Below, piece after piece: positions 46,773 to 59,170 of a stretch of 64,000 bases of DNA. This stretch comes from Lepas anatifera (Eukaryota > Arthropoda > Thecostraca > Lepadidae). The notes beneath the pieces were generated by a model. It was not told the DNA's origin, made no database searches, and saw nothing but the letters and a program-made list of their open reading frames with translations. A program made the position numbers and the translations under genes. How positions within the stretch are numbered: position 1 is the stretch's first letter; every line of letters starts with the position of its first letter. Where the stretch lies: contig JAOTON010000386.1 of NCBI GenBank assembly GCA_034440635.1, forward strand, positions 1,467,001 through 1,531,000, given 5' to 3'.

Positions 46773-47730
46773 GGTGGTGGGACATTCTCAACCAGACTGT
46801 TCCAAAAATGGTGGTACAGTCTCAACCAGACTGTTCCACAGATGGTGGGATAGTCTCAGTCAGACTGTTCCACAGATGGTGGGACATTCTCAACCAGACT
46901 GTTCCAAAAATGGTGGGACAGTCTCAATCAGACTGTTCCACAGATGGTGGGATAGTCTCAGTCAGACTGTTCCACAGATGGTGGGACATTCTCAACCAGA
47001 CTGTTCCAAAATGGTGGGACAGTCTCAATCAGACTGTTCCACAGATGGTGGGACATGCTCAACCAGACTGTTGCAAAAATGGTGGGACAGTCTCAATCAG
47101 ACTGTTCCAAAGATGGTGGGATAGTCTCAGTCAGACTGTTCCAAAAATGGTGGGACATTCTCAACCAGACTGTTCCAAAAATGGTGGGACAGTCTCAATC
47201 AGACTGTTCCACAGATGGTGGGATAGTCTCAGTCAGACTGTTCCAAAAATGGTGGGACAGTATCAGACTGTTCCACAGATGGTGAAACAGACTCAACCAG
47301 ACTGTTCCACAGATGGTGGGATAGTCTCAGTCAGACAGTTCCACAGATGGTGGGACAGTCTCGATCAGACTGTTCCACAGGTGGTTGGGCAGTTTAAATC
47401 AGACTGTTCCACAGATGGTTGGGCAGTTTAAATCAGACTGTTCCACAGATGGTTGGGCAGTTTAAATCAGACTGTTCCACAGATGGTTGGGCAGTTTAAA
47501 TCAGACTGTTCCACAGATGGTTGGGCAGTTTAAATCAGAATGTTCCACAGATGGTTGGGCAGTTTAAATCAGACTGTTCCACAGATGGTTGGGCAGTTTA
47601 AATCAGACTGTTCCACAGATGGTTGGGCAGTTTAAATCAGACTGTTCCACAGATGGTTGGGCAGTTTAAATCAGACTGTTCCACAGATGGTTGGGCAGTT
47701 TAAATCCGACTGTTCCACAGGTGGTGGGAC
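46773..47730. repeat. 34-bp hairpin minisatellite, array 2
   Basis: About 28 units of the same 34-bp hairpin unit as array 1. The left two thirds are GGTGGGACAGTCTCAATCA types with alternating subtypes. The right third is a very uniform run of GGTTGGGCAGTTTAAATCA units, clearly the most recent expansion. Units point the same way as in array 1 although the adjoining flanks are inverted. Confidence 0.9.
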
Positions 47731-48657
47731 AGTCCGAGACCGACTCCAGTTCAAGAGGCCAATCGTACGATGCTCCCAGCTAGAAATCAGGCAAAGCGGG
47801 CTGCTGGTTTAAACAGTGTGAGAGTCTCACACTTCAAATCACACCATACCGGATATAGCCAACGGATTGCTCGAGACAGTAACAGCTCGCGTAGACAACG
47901 AAAAATTGTCTCAAAAGTCTGCGCTCCAAAAAATCCGCAGAAGAGTGCCGATTTTCCAGCTATTTCCGAGCTTAGCACGGTGCAAAAATTGATCTCAGCC
48001 GAATATGTACAACGCGCAAATGTATGTTTGAAGGTGAGACTGGCGTTCATATCATAGTATCTCCATCCAGACACGTCTGTAGGCCAGGCTAGAATGTCAC
48101 GCCATAACTATCCCGGAATTTTTCCGCCACGCATTATTCGCCGGTCCGAAATGTGTCCCCCGAAATCAGTTATGCACTCGATCCGCACCAATAGGATTTA
48201 AATATAAATAAACATGATTGAAAGCAACAAAAAGAAACAAGCTAAGAAAAATAAGTACAGAAATAACGGGACTATGCCCGCACATGTCATAAGGTGCGGG
48301 CGGTACAGGATGCTGCCTAGACGATAAATAAAACGAAAATAGCCCCCCCCCCCACCACCTCCTTCTAATTAGCCGGCGCTTAATGACCGACAAATTTGTT
48401 CCAGAAACGAAGAAGGCGGCCACGCAAATTCCTTAGAATATTCCAATCACAATCAGGGAGGGTGTTATTCATTAGACGTTGCTACCCGAAGAAAATGAAT
48501 GTTTGCTACAGTCCGAAATAGAAAAAGAACCAATGGATTAGGCCCCAGAGATCCGGTTCAACAATACCCGTTACCGACCAAGAACCCCTTTCGTGGCATG
48601 AGACCTACACGATCTGAAAGTTTGTTCAAGATTGCATACCTCAGGCAGCACAGACCA
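47731..48657. other. ACAP intron, nothing recognised
   Basis: No exon or repeat family is recognised, apart from a short C run at 48343-48352. The open frames at 47770-48074 on both strands lack domains. Confidence 0.35.
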
Positions 48658-49894
48658 GAGTTGTGCGTTTCAGATTTTTCTTGAATCGACTCAACTCAGG
48701 TCATGGGTTGAGAGCGGTCGACTCATCTCTGACTCAACTCATGGTCAAGAGTTCAGTAAGCCGACTCAACTCCGACTCGGGTTAAATCCGACTCATCTCT
48801 GACTCAACTCTGGTCAAGGTTCAGTAAGCCGACTCAACTCCGACTCGAGGTTAAATCCGACTCATCTCTGACTCAACTCATTGTCTGAGTTCAGTAAGCC
48901 GACTCAACTCCGACTCGAGGTTAAATCCGACTCATCTCTGACTCAACTCATGGTCAAGAGTTCAGTAAGCCGACTCAACTCCGACTCGAGGTTAAATCCT
49001 CCCGACTCAACTCCGACTCAACTCACGACTCAACTCAAATCAAACTTCGACTTGGTTTCAAAATATATAAATAAATGAAATAATATACATAAATAATAAA
49101 ACAAATGAAGAAACCAATAAACCACTAAAAAGACAAGCTGTACAGAAAGTCATACAGGAAACTGGAGATTAATAGATGGAAGATTAATTAATGGAAAGTT
49201 TAAAAATTAATTATAGCCAGGAGCCATGGATATTTTTTTATTATTCCAGACTGTGACTGCCAGATAAAGCTGCCACAACATGTTGCAACGATTTTAAAAA
49301 AGCCTTGCATGTTTAACCAGGTACATGGAATGGAAAGGAACTTAAGTGGGTTAAGGTTACAACAACATAGGGAAATAATTGCACCTCAATACCATCAGAA
49401 AAGGTCCAAGCTAAAAAACATGATCCAAACTATATTTCCAGGAATGATAAGTATGTTGCTTTTTGTTTCTGTTAAAGAAATATGCTAGATAATTTGGCTA
49501 AATGGAAAATTCCTATGCCATGAGCTGAACCAAAATCTAAGCTATAATTACTAGAGTACCTAGTTGCAATTACAAATCCTAAGAACTACAACAAAACCTA
49601 GGAAATAGTATGCCATATCAATGGATGAAATAGGAAAATAGAAATGGAAATTTTATAATCGTGTTGCATTTAATGCGTTCATATTTTTTAGCCCAATACA
49701 ATTTTCAGCTTCAAAACCTCCATAACAGCACGTTTTAGGTTCTTAAATGTCTCACTACGTCTAGGGCTTTTATCTTATTTTCTAGGCATCTTTAGGAACA
49801 TGTACTGTTTTTATGTTCTGAGCTTGTTCTTATATTTCCTTACGAATGCATAAATGACCGTGTGATGAGTCTTGTACTCACTAGTGTAGTTCGT
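48658..49894. repeat. GACTCAACTC repeat family, second copy
   Basis: It begins with TTGTGCGTTTCAGATTTTTC, as at 10958. It has about six CGACTCAACTCCGACTC-type blocks with an inner period near 70 bp, then the same AT-rich body as the copy at 10956. It ends against the TTAA element at 49895. It lacks the SINE and hairpin found in the first copy. Confidence 0.7.
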
Positions 49895-50890
49895 TTAAAC
49901 CCTCGCCCCGGTGCGGGGTGTTTGAACAACCCCCTCGGATTTTTCCGGTGGCACGAAAAACAGTGGCGCGAAGCACCGCCGTACTTGGCACACCTCATCC
50001 TTGATCGATTCCGCAACTTACCCCAAAATTTTGAGCTTGGGTCATCTCAGGTCAGGTCACTAGTGCAGGTCAGGTGGCCTCACCTAAAAAATATTTAAGG
50101 TGGCATAAGTAAGAAATGGGTACATCTATCGAATTGAAACTTATACCACATAATGGCCCCACCGAGTGCTTTAACATTTATGCCAAGATTTTTCATATCG
50201 ATGACCTAAGGTCAACTACGAACCATGACCTATCCATTAAAATACATGGGGAAAACAGAAATTGGGCTGTATTTGTGTAGATACAGCGAAAAATACCTCC
50301 ATATTCTCCAAATCGTAGTATCCTGGGCCCCCTTCCAGGTTCATGCTGCAATTTTTGACCTGTGACCTCTGAGAGGTCATCTGGGGCTATTTAAGCAATT
50401 TTCAGACTTAAGTCAATAGCTTTGCATGAAATGATGAGTTTTTATTTTGATTTAATTACGTTCCGATTGCTATTGCGAGTCAATTCATAAGCATATTGAC
50501 TATTCTATGTTAAAAAGTGGCCTTGACCTGACCTGAGGTCAGGTCATTTTTGTGTTTTGACCTAGCATGGTCATTTTATACATCATTTGATTCGCTGTGA
50601 CGAGAAGAAGCGAATAGTGTCTAAAAATTATTCTAACTCAACTCTGCCAGACGCTAGAGCCCAAAATATTTACTCAATATCCCATTTTCTTTGACCTGTC
50701 ATGGCCTCAATATTAACCTGAGCCAAAAAGTGACTGATATAGTTTCTTCACGAATTTGTATGAGCTATAATTGTACCAGCTTTCGCGTTTTTTTTCGCTA
50801 TCCCGCATAGGGGCAGAGTTAGAGGGGGTGTTCAAACACCCCCACCCCCAGGGCGAAGGTAGCTCGGAGGCCCACCGGGGCGCGGATTAA
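49895..50890 (-). mobile_element. TTAA-flanked half-site-rich transposon
   Basis: A 996-bp element with TTAA at both ends (49895-49898 and 50887-50890) and related ends (TTTAAACCCTCGCCCCGG; CCACCGGGGCGCGGATTAA). Its body is the inverse of the elements at 38371 and 26270. It has no transposase and carries many AGGTCA/TGACCT half-sites. Confidence 0.8.
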
Positions 50891-51631
50891 ACAACTTAAA
50901 GTGTCGAGTGAAAAACCATGTTGAATGGCAGAAAACTTCTTACTTACTTACTAACCTGACACGAATACTGAAACCTGGTACCTATAGCTTTGTAAAGTTC
51001 ATGATTGCCCAAAAGACTCTCTAAATAAAATTTTGCAGCTTACTCCGTGTTAAGTTATTTTTATAGCTTTTGATGATATCCGTGGTTGCTTGTTCCTTAC
51101 ATCAATCATATTGTTCTGAGTTCTGCCCTGCTCTTTCTTTTCTCACGTTGCTCATACAATTACCGACAAGATTCACACATCCCATGGGAAGACTGATTAC
51201 CAACTGCAGTCCAGCTGGGGACGCCGAGATAGGACAGGAGTCTCCAAGTCCCTGCGACCGCTGACGGGCAGTCAATTCCTGGGACCACCTTAAAGAACCG
51301 ACTTTAAAAGACTGAGGTAATTGTTTGAGGAGATTCAGACACACGTAACTGATATCCGCATCTGGTCTACCTTGCAAAGGAAAAGGGGTATCTCTCATTG
51401 CTAATAAATTGAAGATACTTCTCTCATTTGCACGGCAGTGTTTACTCAGCACATTCCGACCACTCAACTTTAACTGCGTCCACTGAACTCACACGCCACC
51501 CTCTTCTCACCTAGCGGCGGCTGGTCCTCTCCTTCAGTAGACTCGCCGCTGCTGAGGTCCAGAGGGAGGCTCTTCCGCCCCTACCCCCGCCGACGCAGGC
51601 AGCGGATCGCCAAACACCAGCAACCGATCAC
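50891..51631. other. ACAP intron, nothing recognised
   Basis: No supportable exon except the possible extension of the linker exon: the minus frame remains open down to 51534, so the exon might continue to there with another donor. Confidence 0.4.
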
Positions 51632-51936
51632 CGCCGGCACCGGGGGCGTCTGCCGTCCCGCCGCCGCTACCGCCATCTATGATCAGCCCGCTGAAGCTGG
51701 AGCTGGCGTCGCCGCCGTCTCCGCTAGATGCGAGGGCGGTGGGCGGGGGCGGCGCTGGGGCGGTGCGGGCTGGCTGGGCGGAGCGGGGCCGCCGCTCAGA
51801 GCTGCGCGGTCGGCGGCGGAGGCGGCGCACGGACCAGCGGCGCGCCACCGGCCCCGGAGAGGGCCCACCACCCGGCAGACGCTGCACGAACCGGCGCTCG
51901 GCGTACTTGGCGCGGATCCACGCCTCCCGCACACTC
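51632..51936 (-). CDS. ACAP exon: post-ArfGAP linker
   Basis: The acceptor TCCCCAG precedes G-AGT-GTG, continuing the AG left by the exon at 55233 to give R-SVREAWIRAKYAERRFVQ. This matches the conserved ACAP helix after the ArfGAP domain (EAYIRAKYVERKFV). The rest is a low-complexity Arg/Pro/Ser/Gly linker. The 3' end is uncertain: a donor GTGATC at 51631 gives the phase 1 needed by exon 39758, but the frame is open to 51534 and other donors or an extra exon are possible. Confidence 0.75.
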
Positions 51937-54770
51937 CTGGGGAGCCCAGCGCCAGCGGTCAGACCCCCAACAACGCCCCTCGTACGCACAGACGCCATCC
52001 GGCCATACACTCGAAACTGAACACAGCAAAGTGTACACAAACATACAAACATCTAAGCAACTAGTAGCCATGTTGAACCTGAAGACTTGGTTGGCTTCCT
52101 GTACGTCTTCGCTGTCAGAACACTGTAAACGGGTGCATCACCACCAGGACTTCAGTTGCAGACCATGCTGTTGATAAAAAACACCATATAGGCGGAGAGG
52201 GGACAGCAGCTGCCTCGCTCTCAGATGCAAGCAGTAGCCGAGGCCTGATCCCCAATGTAGGGTCACGTAAGCCCCGCGGAGACTGCAACGCCACCTATAG
52301 TAGTAGTCCACGAATCGAAATGAAATATCCCACATTGTGACAAATACCAAAATCATAATATTTTGACCAATACTGTGTTGAAAATAGTCAATTTATACTT
52401 CATGTGCTTGACAGGTAATAAGTTAGTCATTTAGCATATCATTAAAACACACATAACAGCAGCTTTGTGATGTAGTCCTAAGTCATCAATTTTCCACTAA
52501 ACCCTGTTCCCTTGAGTTATTATACTCACCTTCAAATCACCCTGAACGTTTTTATACGCAGGGATTTGTGTCAGGAAGATAGGTGTATAGGGTGATCAGG
52601 TATTTATATTCATTTACAAGATGATGAATACGACGACAATTTTTCAGGGCAGGGAAGTATTAACAATATAGAAGTATTAAAAAAGTTAAAAAAATAGTTC
52701 CCAGTGGCAAGCACTTAAATTTTGAGCATCTGTAGCTCAATTATCAATAGGCAACAATTCATAAAGAGAACCCCGTTATACTAAATGCTCTAAAAAGACT
52801 GGCGGTTTTGAAGTAGTTTGCTACTCCGACCACGGAGATCCTTCATTCTCACGTCTCTTGAAGGGCCTACATGAGTTGCGGATTCCACCCTCGCCGCCCC
52901 GCCCCCTTCCGGTGAAGGTGGGGCGAACCCGTATCGGCGCGTGTTAACGAACGGCTAACGAGCTCAGCTATCGAGTCGTTTACCGACACACCAATGCCTC
53001 GCGACTAGAAGACCTCCTCATTCGTGTACCGAAATTGTGCTGGAGCCCCTCCGCCATATCAACAGTCCCTCTGGCAGAGGAGAGTCACAGTGACCCAAAA
53101 TAGGTTTTGCGCTAGGGTGTCGAGTGGAAAATTCAGCTCGAATGTATGGCGAGTGAGTGGAAAATTCCTCTCAAAATGTATGGCGGAGTAAAAAAATTCA
53201 AATTTTGTACTCAGGTGGTAAACTCTCAGAGCCCTTGTTTGAACTGAAGGATGGATATTTCCTTTAATTTTCTCAAAGTAAATATTTTTAAATCATCCCC
53301 AAACAGCATTGTTTGACCATTCCATGTGAGAAATTTGGGTTAAGCAGGTAAATCTTTACCAGCTGAAACCCCTGATGCAGTCTCCAATTTTTTAAGGAGT
53401 TGGTGAATTTCCACAAATAAAAAAACTTTTGGGGGCCTCTGAGACCAACCTTCGGTGAAAGAACTCTGGGAGCCACTAAAACTCTTGGGGGCTTCCTAGA
53501 CCAACTCTTGTGCCCCTCTTCCACACGACCAGCTTTTAAGGGCCCCTGAGACGAAATATCAGGCCCCCTTGGACAACTCTGCAGAGGGGCCTCCGAGATC
53601 GGCAGGTGGTGAAAAATGAAAAGGGATTTTTTCATGCAATACCTAGTTCCAAAATTAATTATCTACGCATACACTGTATAGTTTTCCTGTCCGGGACAAC
53701 GCCCTCCTATACCTATACCTATAGCTATCGGAATTTTGGAGGCCACTCCTGGCCTCAATCACTGCACCTCGCATACACCTATGCTAGGCCCAGTAGAGCC
53801 TTGGTTTACACTTAACTAACCCAGACAACCACAAACTTTCTATCATGGCAATAAACTCTTCCAGACTCTTGCTAAAAGTTTCTTTTCTTTACCTGTCAAT
53901 TCCCTGCTCCTCTTCACATATATACTCACCTTCATATGAATATGCAGCTTTTAGAATTAATCGAAGCTACAGCCTTCTTCCTGTTGTTTCTTCCTTTCGT
54001 TACAATCAGCCATGCGCGGCGGGTCGCGACCGCGTCAGAGCGACTACTACTTTAAATTTCTGATCGCTTGCCGGTTGCCGTCCATGAGCTACATAATTTG
54101 CATTTCAAAAATTGCTCTAAATTAATTTGTTAAATCCTTTTTTACTAGAAAATTATACAACTAAAAGCACACAAAGAGGAAAACTAACAATGTTTTGTCA
54201 ATAACGAATATGAAACCTACCTTTCAAAAAGCTTAAAGATGCCGCTTTTATTTACTAGATGTAAAGACGGCGTTTTGGTTAGTCCACGCCGTAGACCAGC
54301 CATACAAAAAGTACCGATGTTTGAAGGGTAACTGGATGCATTCTTGTTGTGCAAAAAATCATTTAATGAAAATGTAGAGTTTCAATGTATTAAAGTACCG
54401 AACACTTTTAGTTCAACTTAAATATCAGCGTATTTATGCCTAGGTGTGTAGGTGTCGTGAGTGGATTTGGTGTCAACGGCGTGGACGCAGCAATGAAGGG
54501 CTAATATGGATAAACATTATTTTCTACGCAATAAATGGTTAATTTTCTACGATACGATGTCAAAAATATGCTGCTTAGCATACAAATTTCAGATAATTGC
54601 TTTTAACAGCAAGATGACCAAAAATGGTTTTTCACTATTCTCGGTACCAGAAATACAAAAACAACTTTTCAAGGACGTAAGCCTAGAAATCATATGTACA
54701 GATAAACTGCTTTCCAGAAATGTATCTTTCAAAGCGGGCAACTCATTTTGGGAACACAAGGCTAGGGTGT
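51937..54770. other. ACAP intron; TTAA-element end and repeat words only
   Basis: No exon is recognised. A GC-rich end CGGCGCGTGTTAA (about 52936-52948) resembles a TTAA-element terminus without a visible partner. At 53111-53167 two GAGTGGAAAATTC words occur (see the MITE at 54771). The 53400-53600 region has degenerate GGGGCCTCTGAGA repeats. Confidence 0.4.
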
Positions 54771-55170
54771 CTAATTTTCCACTCACCAATTTTGAGTGGT
54801 GGAATTTAGTGCCGGTGTTCACCCATTGGAACTTTCTCCGGTGGGGCAGGGAGGGCACTGTGTTCTTGTCGCGCTAGAATTTCGATTCTGTTGTTCCACT
54901 GAAATCGGTGGAGATAAGGATGCCAGGTATAATTGACCAGAAAATAGAAATCGCCAGATTCTCTTTCAGAAAAGCGAAAGAAGCGAAAGAGCCGAGTTAA
55001 TTTGGCGATCTTCTAGTGATTTGTGCTCTTTTTCCAGTGGACGTTGGTAGAGGAGGCAATGGAACTGGGCTTTGTAGTAAGTATGGTTGAGTAAAATTCA
55101 ATAGTAGTAAAAATTGTTGGAAGTGAGTGGAAAATTCAGCAAAAAAATATAAAAGTGAGTGGAAAATTCT
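54771..55170. mobile_element. Candidate MITE with 14-bp GTGAGTGGAAAATT termini
   Basis: AATTTTCCACTCAC (54773-54786) and its exact complement GTGAGTGGAAAATT (55155-55168) bound about 400 bp. A second GTGAGTGGAAAATT lies just inside the right end (55123-55136). The left flank GCTAGGGTGTC also precedes the related words at 53122. The target duplication is unclear. Confidence 0.5.
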
Positions 55171-55232
55171 GATTGGCTGGTGTCGTTCTGCACCCAGCAC
55201 CCCAGGTTTTGGACACTGGAGAGTCAACTGAC

Positions 55233-55413
55233 CTCTCAGACTGCGCGTTGGGCCGGGTGTAGCTGGGCTCCACGCACGCCTCGTAGATGCCGTTGACCAC
55301 GGTGTTGCCGAGCTCGGCGAACACGCGGAGGATCTCCGGCTCCCAGGCGTCCAGCGTCAGCGAGCGGATCTTACTGACGTGCACGCCCAGACTGCGGTGG
55401 ATTCCCGAACACT
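55233..55413 (-). CDS. ACAP exon: ArfGAP second half with arginine finger
   Basis: A 181-bp exon, acceptor TCTGCAG and donor GTCAGT. Joined to the preceding exon it completes CIECSGIHRSLGVH: the second zinc CxxC and the GIHRSLG segment with the catalytic arginine. It continues with KIRSLTLDAWEPEILRV and ELGNTVVNGIYEA, all standard for ACAP ArfGAP domains. It starts in phase 1 and ends in phase 2. Confidence 0.95.
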
Positions 55414-56918
55414 CTGCAGACGCACACAGCTTGGCAGGTGTCATCAGGCGAGTCCAGGGCGGCACAACGCGCACCAGCCTCCCTGGTCCCACTGGATGAG
55501 TCAAACAGGGATATTTGTGCGACATGGCTGGTCCGCCTGGTGCCGCAGTGTCGAAGTTCACGGCATTTTCTCTTCCTCAGTACAAAGTTTGCTTCAGTCG
55601 GAACCATGGACACCTGATAGCTACCGACTCTGACAAATATGTGTGTGTCCTTGTAAGTTAGTTGCCTGGCTCAAATCGCACAAAACACGGATCGAATTCT
55701 TCGATAGACAGGCCAAAGGATACCAAGTAAATCACTAACCTCCCACTCTCACACCCGAGTTATTGAGTTAAAACTTTCCGCAGGCTCACTCTTCTATATC
55801 AAGTTACCAATGTATCGGTTTGACAGATGAGCGTGAGGCATAACTACCGCAATGGGACATATGGTCTCGGTTGCATGAGAAAATAAGGAGTCATACAATG
55901 ACGGTGAGGAACAACAACGTTGAGGTGGCGAACAGGGTGTACCCTTTGGAACGTGGACGGATACCTTTACGTCACGAAGGGGGGTACAACAACTTCTGGG
56001 AAAACCACGTACCATACAATACAGAATTTCCGGCAACAAGATGAGGTGTTGTGATATAAAGAAACTGAAACTATTTGAGCCATAAAAGACGAAAAGCGGT
56101 AAAGCTAAAGGATACTGGGTAATTGGGTCATGCACGGGCATACATTTTAAACTGATCAACTCAAAGGAGGAGACAAGCGTCCAGGAACATCCATCACACT
56201 GGAGGCAACGTTGTAGCCTTAAAACGAGAGCTAAACGAGCTTTAAACTTAGCGAATATAGAGACTGGACCGCTTTCCACGGAAGGATTGGATTAGGAGTC
56301 GGATTCGCAATCAAGGCTTATCCACATTACAGGTGGTACTTCCGTAGCATTTAACGCAGACCGGAGTGCGTTGGTGGATAAATCAATCAAAGCTGGAACT
56401 GTTTGCCATAGATTTTCAAGCATTTCTCCCACATCTGTAGTATTTCCCCTATTTGTGACAAATGCACCTCTATCCGGGATTTGCGGGCTATCGGAGGTCA
56501 ATTCCAAACATGAGAACTGCGGCCGTTACCTACATACCTGCCTGAATCGCAGCACTGTTTCTCGGGATAGGAGGCGACATCTTTGTTTGCAATCGAACTC
56601 GCGAGAAAATATTCCAAGACATGCAAACAATATCTAATCACGACGTTCCCAATCCTACCATATCCTGGTAAAATGAAAAAATATCGAGTCTTACCCTCGC
56701 TTTGGATCCGGCAATCTGGGCATGCTTATGTCACGAAAACGGAGCCATTGAGAAAATAGGGACACGGGAACGGAAACGGAATCATTGTAAGAAGAGGGAA
56801 CGCTGTTCAGGACCCATATCTTATTCTACAATAAGCGTCACCATTTTCTACAATCCCGGAATGGATGAGAGCGGTTCCACCCACCCCATCTCCCCCCTGC
56901 AGGCGCATGCTGACTGAC

Positions 56919-57166
56919 CGATGCAGAGGGTGACGCCCAGGTTCATACTGGCCCAGGTGGGGTCGGAGTGGCGGCAGTCGCAGCAGGCCTCGTTGCCGCT
57001 GATGCGCCGCACCTGCTCCAGCACGTTGGCGCGCCGTGGCGTGACGCGCGCCGGGGCCGGCGCCACCAGCGCCGCCGGCGGCGGCAGGGTCGGCCGCGCC
57101 AGAGGGCAGCACCGAGGAACGCGACGGCTTGTTGGGCGTGCGGTCGAACGCCGCGCCGATACCAGC
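56919..57166 (-). CDS. ACAP exon: PH-ArfGAP linker and zinc finger, with an apparent 1-base insertion
   Basis: The acceptor TTCTCCCCAG is followed in phase 0 by AGIGAAFDRTPNKPSRSS, which fits the end of the PH helix and linker of ACAPs. The 3' part in a different frame reads RRANVLEQVRRISGNEACC, then DCRHSDPTWASMNLG and VTLCI, the first half of the ArfGAP zinc finger (CxxC 16 residues before the second pair). The exon is 248 bp; phase 0 in and phase 1 out need 3n+1. One extra base lies in the GC-rich stretch around 57060-57110. The donor is GTCAGT. Confidence 0.85.
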
Positions 57167-57626
57167 CTGGGGAGAAGGGGCAGGTGAGAGTCTTGTGCTG
57201 GGCTCTCAGACGCCTTAATTACCTTGCTAGTTGTTATGAGCGCATATGACCATTTAACCAGTCATCCGTGCAGTTTTGTTGAGGCATATTTCGTATCTGC
57301 CTGACCTGTCCGATAGAGACACTGGTTGAAAAGGATACTAACAAAAAACAGCCTCATCCAAGGCATGGAACACAGGCGCCAGTAACATCTCAAGTATGCC
57401 CAGCATATATCATACCTATGCTACTAGCAAAGGTATAGGCGTTGAAAGGCACATGAAAACCGCTGAAACCATCTTACTGTTATTACTCAATGACTAACTC
57501 AGGCAACCAAAACACCACAGCTAACTACGCAGGTTGAATGGTTTGTAACATCAACTCAAAGCTACCACTTAGAAATTTGCTACCGTTCGGGTGCCGCGAC
57601 GCGGCAATAGAGAGCGGGAGTGGCAC

Positions 57627-57790
57627 CTGCATGGCGTCGACCCACAGTCGGTAACTGGGCTCCGAGTCGGCCTGCATCACGTGACTCTTGAGCGGAGACA
57701 CCACCTCGAAGCAGTGGCGCCGGTCCAGCTCCGCGGCCGGCTTGACGGCGCACAGTCGCAGGTCCTCCTCCATCACAGTCAGGTCCTCGC
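57627..57790 (-). CDS. ACAP exon: second half of PH domain
   Basis: A 164-bp exon, acceptor CACCCCAG and donor GTGCCA. It encodes EDLTVMEEDLRLCAV, then DRRHCFEVVSPLKS, then QADSEPSYRLWVDAMQ. This is the PH beta-strand core and C-terminal helix with the conserved tryptophan of ACAP PH domains (FCFEVVSP, QADSE). It starts in phase 1, completing a glycine, and ends in phase 0. Confidence 0.95.
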
Positions 57791-58944
57791 CTGGGGTGAC
57801 GACCGGCAGTACCCGGGGTCAGCGGCAAACATTAGAGCCTCCATCCAGCTCCATCCCGGAATCGCTTCCCCAAGAGTGGTTCAGTATCATACCATGTTTT
57901 CCTAGGGCATTTTTAAAATAAGTCACCCCGCTCGGTCCGTTCCGCGTGAAGCCAGGAAAAGGTCGTCCCGTTCCACACCATTTCGCAATTGTCATCCCGT
58001 TCCCCATCTCCCGCACACCTCCAGAAGATACTGTTACAGAAGACGCGTGCGGCGAAGGTTCAGGCGGGGCGTGAGAGTGGGGAGAGATGATGATGATTGG
58101 GGCTTTAGGGCACGTCAGCTGCTGAGGCTAAATGTGCCCAAAGGGAGGAGAGGGGAGGGAGAGAGGGAGGGGAGAGCTGACACTCGGTTTTCAAGGTGAA
58201 GATCGCTGATGCAAATAGTGTCCTCGCTGTTCGTATGTGGACTGTCGTGCGTAGCACGGATTGCATTCTGCCCGGTAAACACCAGCATAAAAGCCGGAAC
58301 AGGCAAGCCGTTGAGCCAGCAGAGGTTTAAGCTGAACACTGAAGACGGGTGTGCTAAATCGGACTTTGAACAGCATTCTCGACAGCACGTTTCATGAGTG
58401 AGGTGTTTGAAATAAAATGAAATAGAAGTTCCCAGCACTTAAACACTCGACATAGAAAGCTCTCTTGGCCTTGCCTCACACGCCTCGAAAACGTAACCGT
58501 GCCCCTGGGACCGGCAAATTCGGATTTAAATCAGCAAAGCCTAAATCATTATTCCCTGTCTGCTTCTTATGTTAAGTATGGCGCCCCCTCTCTAATCACC
58601 ACATGAGTGGGTCCAAACCTTCCCCCACAAATCTTATGAAAAATATAAAATAATAATCATAACGCAGCAAGATATGTTCACTAGCCTTCACCATAGTTCG
58701 TTGGAGCAAAACTTATCTCGCTTAAAGAATAAGGCGGGGAGAGTTCCATTAGGTGGATAATATCCAATACGCGTTGGAAAATCTTGCAATAACAAAACTT
58801 CGCAGCAGTGCATTAATACATCCCTTTCCCCACTGAGCTAAAACAGAACGACTGAAAGCTTTCGTCCCGCACTTGATCCGACTATACCAGTGTTCCACTG
58901 TCATCTGGCGCAGCGCCGACGTGCCCTGCCCGCTCTCCACTGAC

Positions 58945-59170
58945 CGGTGCGTTTCCTGTACTTGAGCTGGTGGTTCTCCAGCGTGAACCAGCGTCGGTTC
59001 CAGGTCTTGAAGGCGTTGGTGGTGCGTTTGAACAGGTAGCCTTCCATGAAGACGCCGGCGGTGGCGACGGCCAGGTGCTGCGACTCCAGGGCGTCCTCGT
59101 GCGTGACAGCCAGGTGGCGGCTGTCCAGCTGCTGCTCCATGGCCGCTGTCCGGGTCCGCAGCTCTGCGAT
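58945..59170 (-). CDS. ACAP exon: BAR-PH linker and first half of PH domain
   Basis: A 226-bp exon, acceptor CCCTCTCAG and donor GTCAGT. It starts IAELRTRTAAMEQQLDSRH (helical linker) and runs into FMEGYLFKRTTNAFKTW and NRRWFTLENHQLKYRKR, the signature start of the ACAP PH domain (GYLFKR-SNAFKTWNRRWF). It enters in phase 0 and leaves in phase 1. The acceptor and the first 70 bases of the exon are repeated upstream (59171-59352). Confidence 0.95.

Noticed and set aside
51679..52174. Plus-strand GC-rich frames opposite the ACAP linker exon
   Set aside because: They are shadows of the minus-strand exon, which is supported by splice phase and by the conserved AWIRAKYAERRFV segment.
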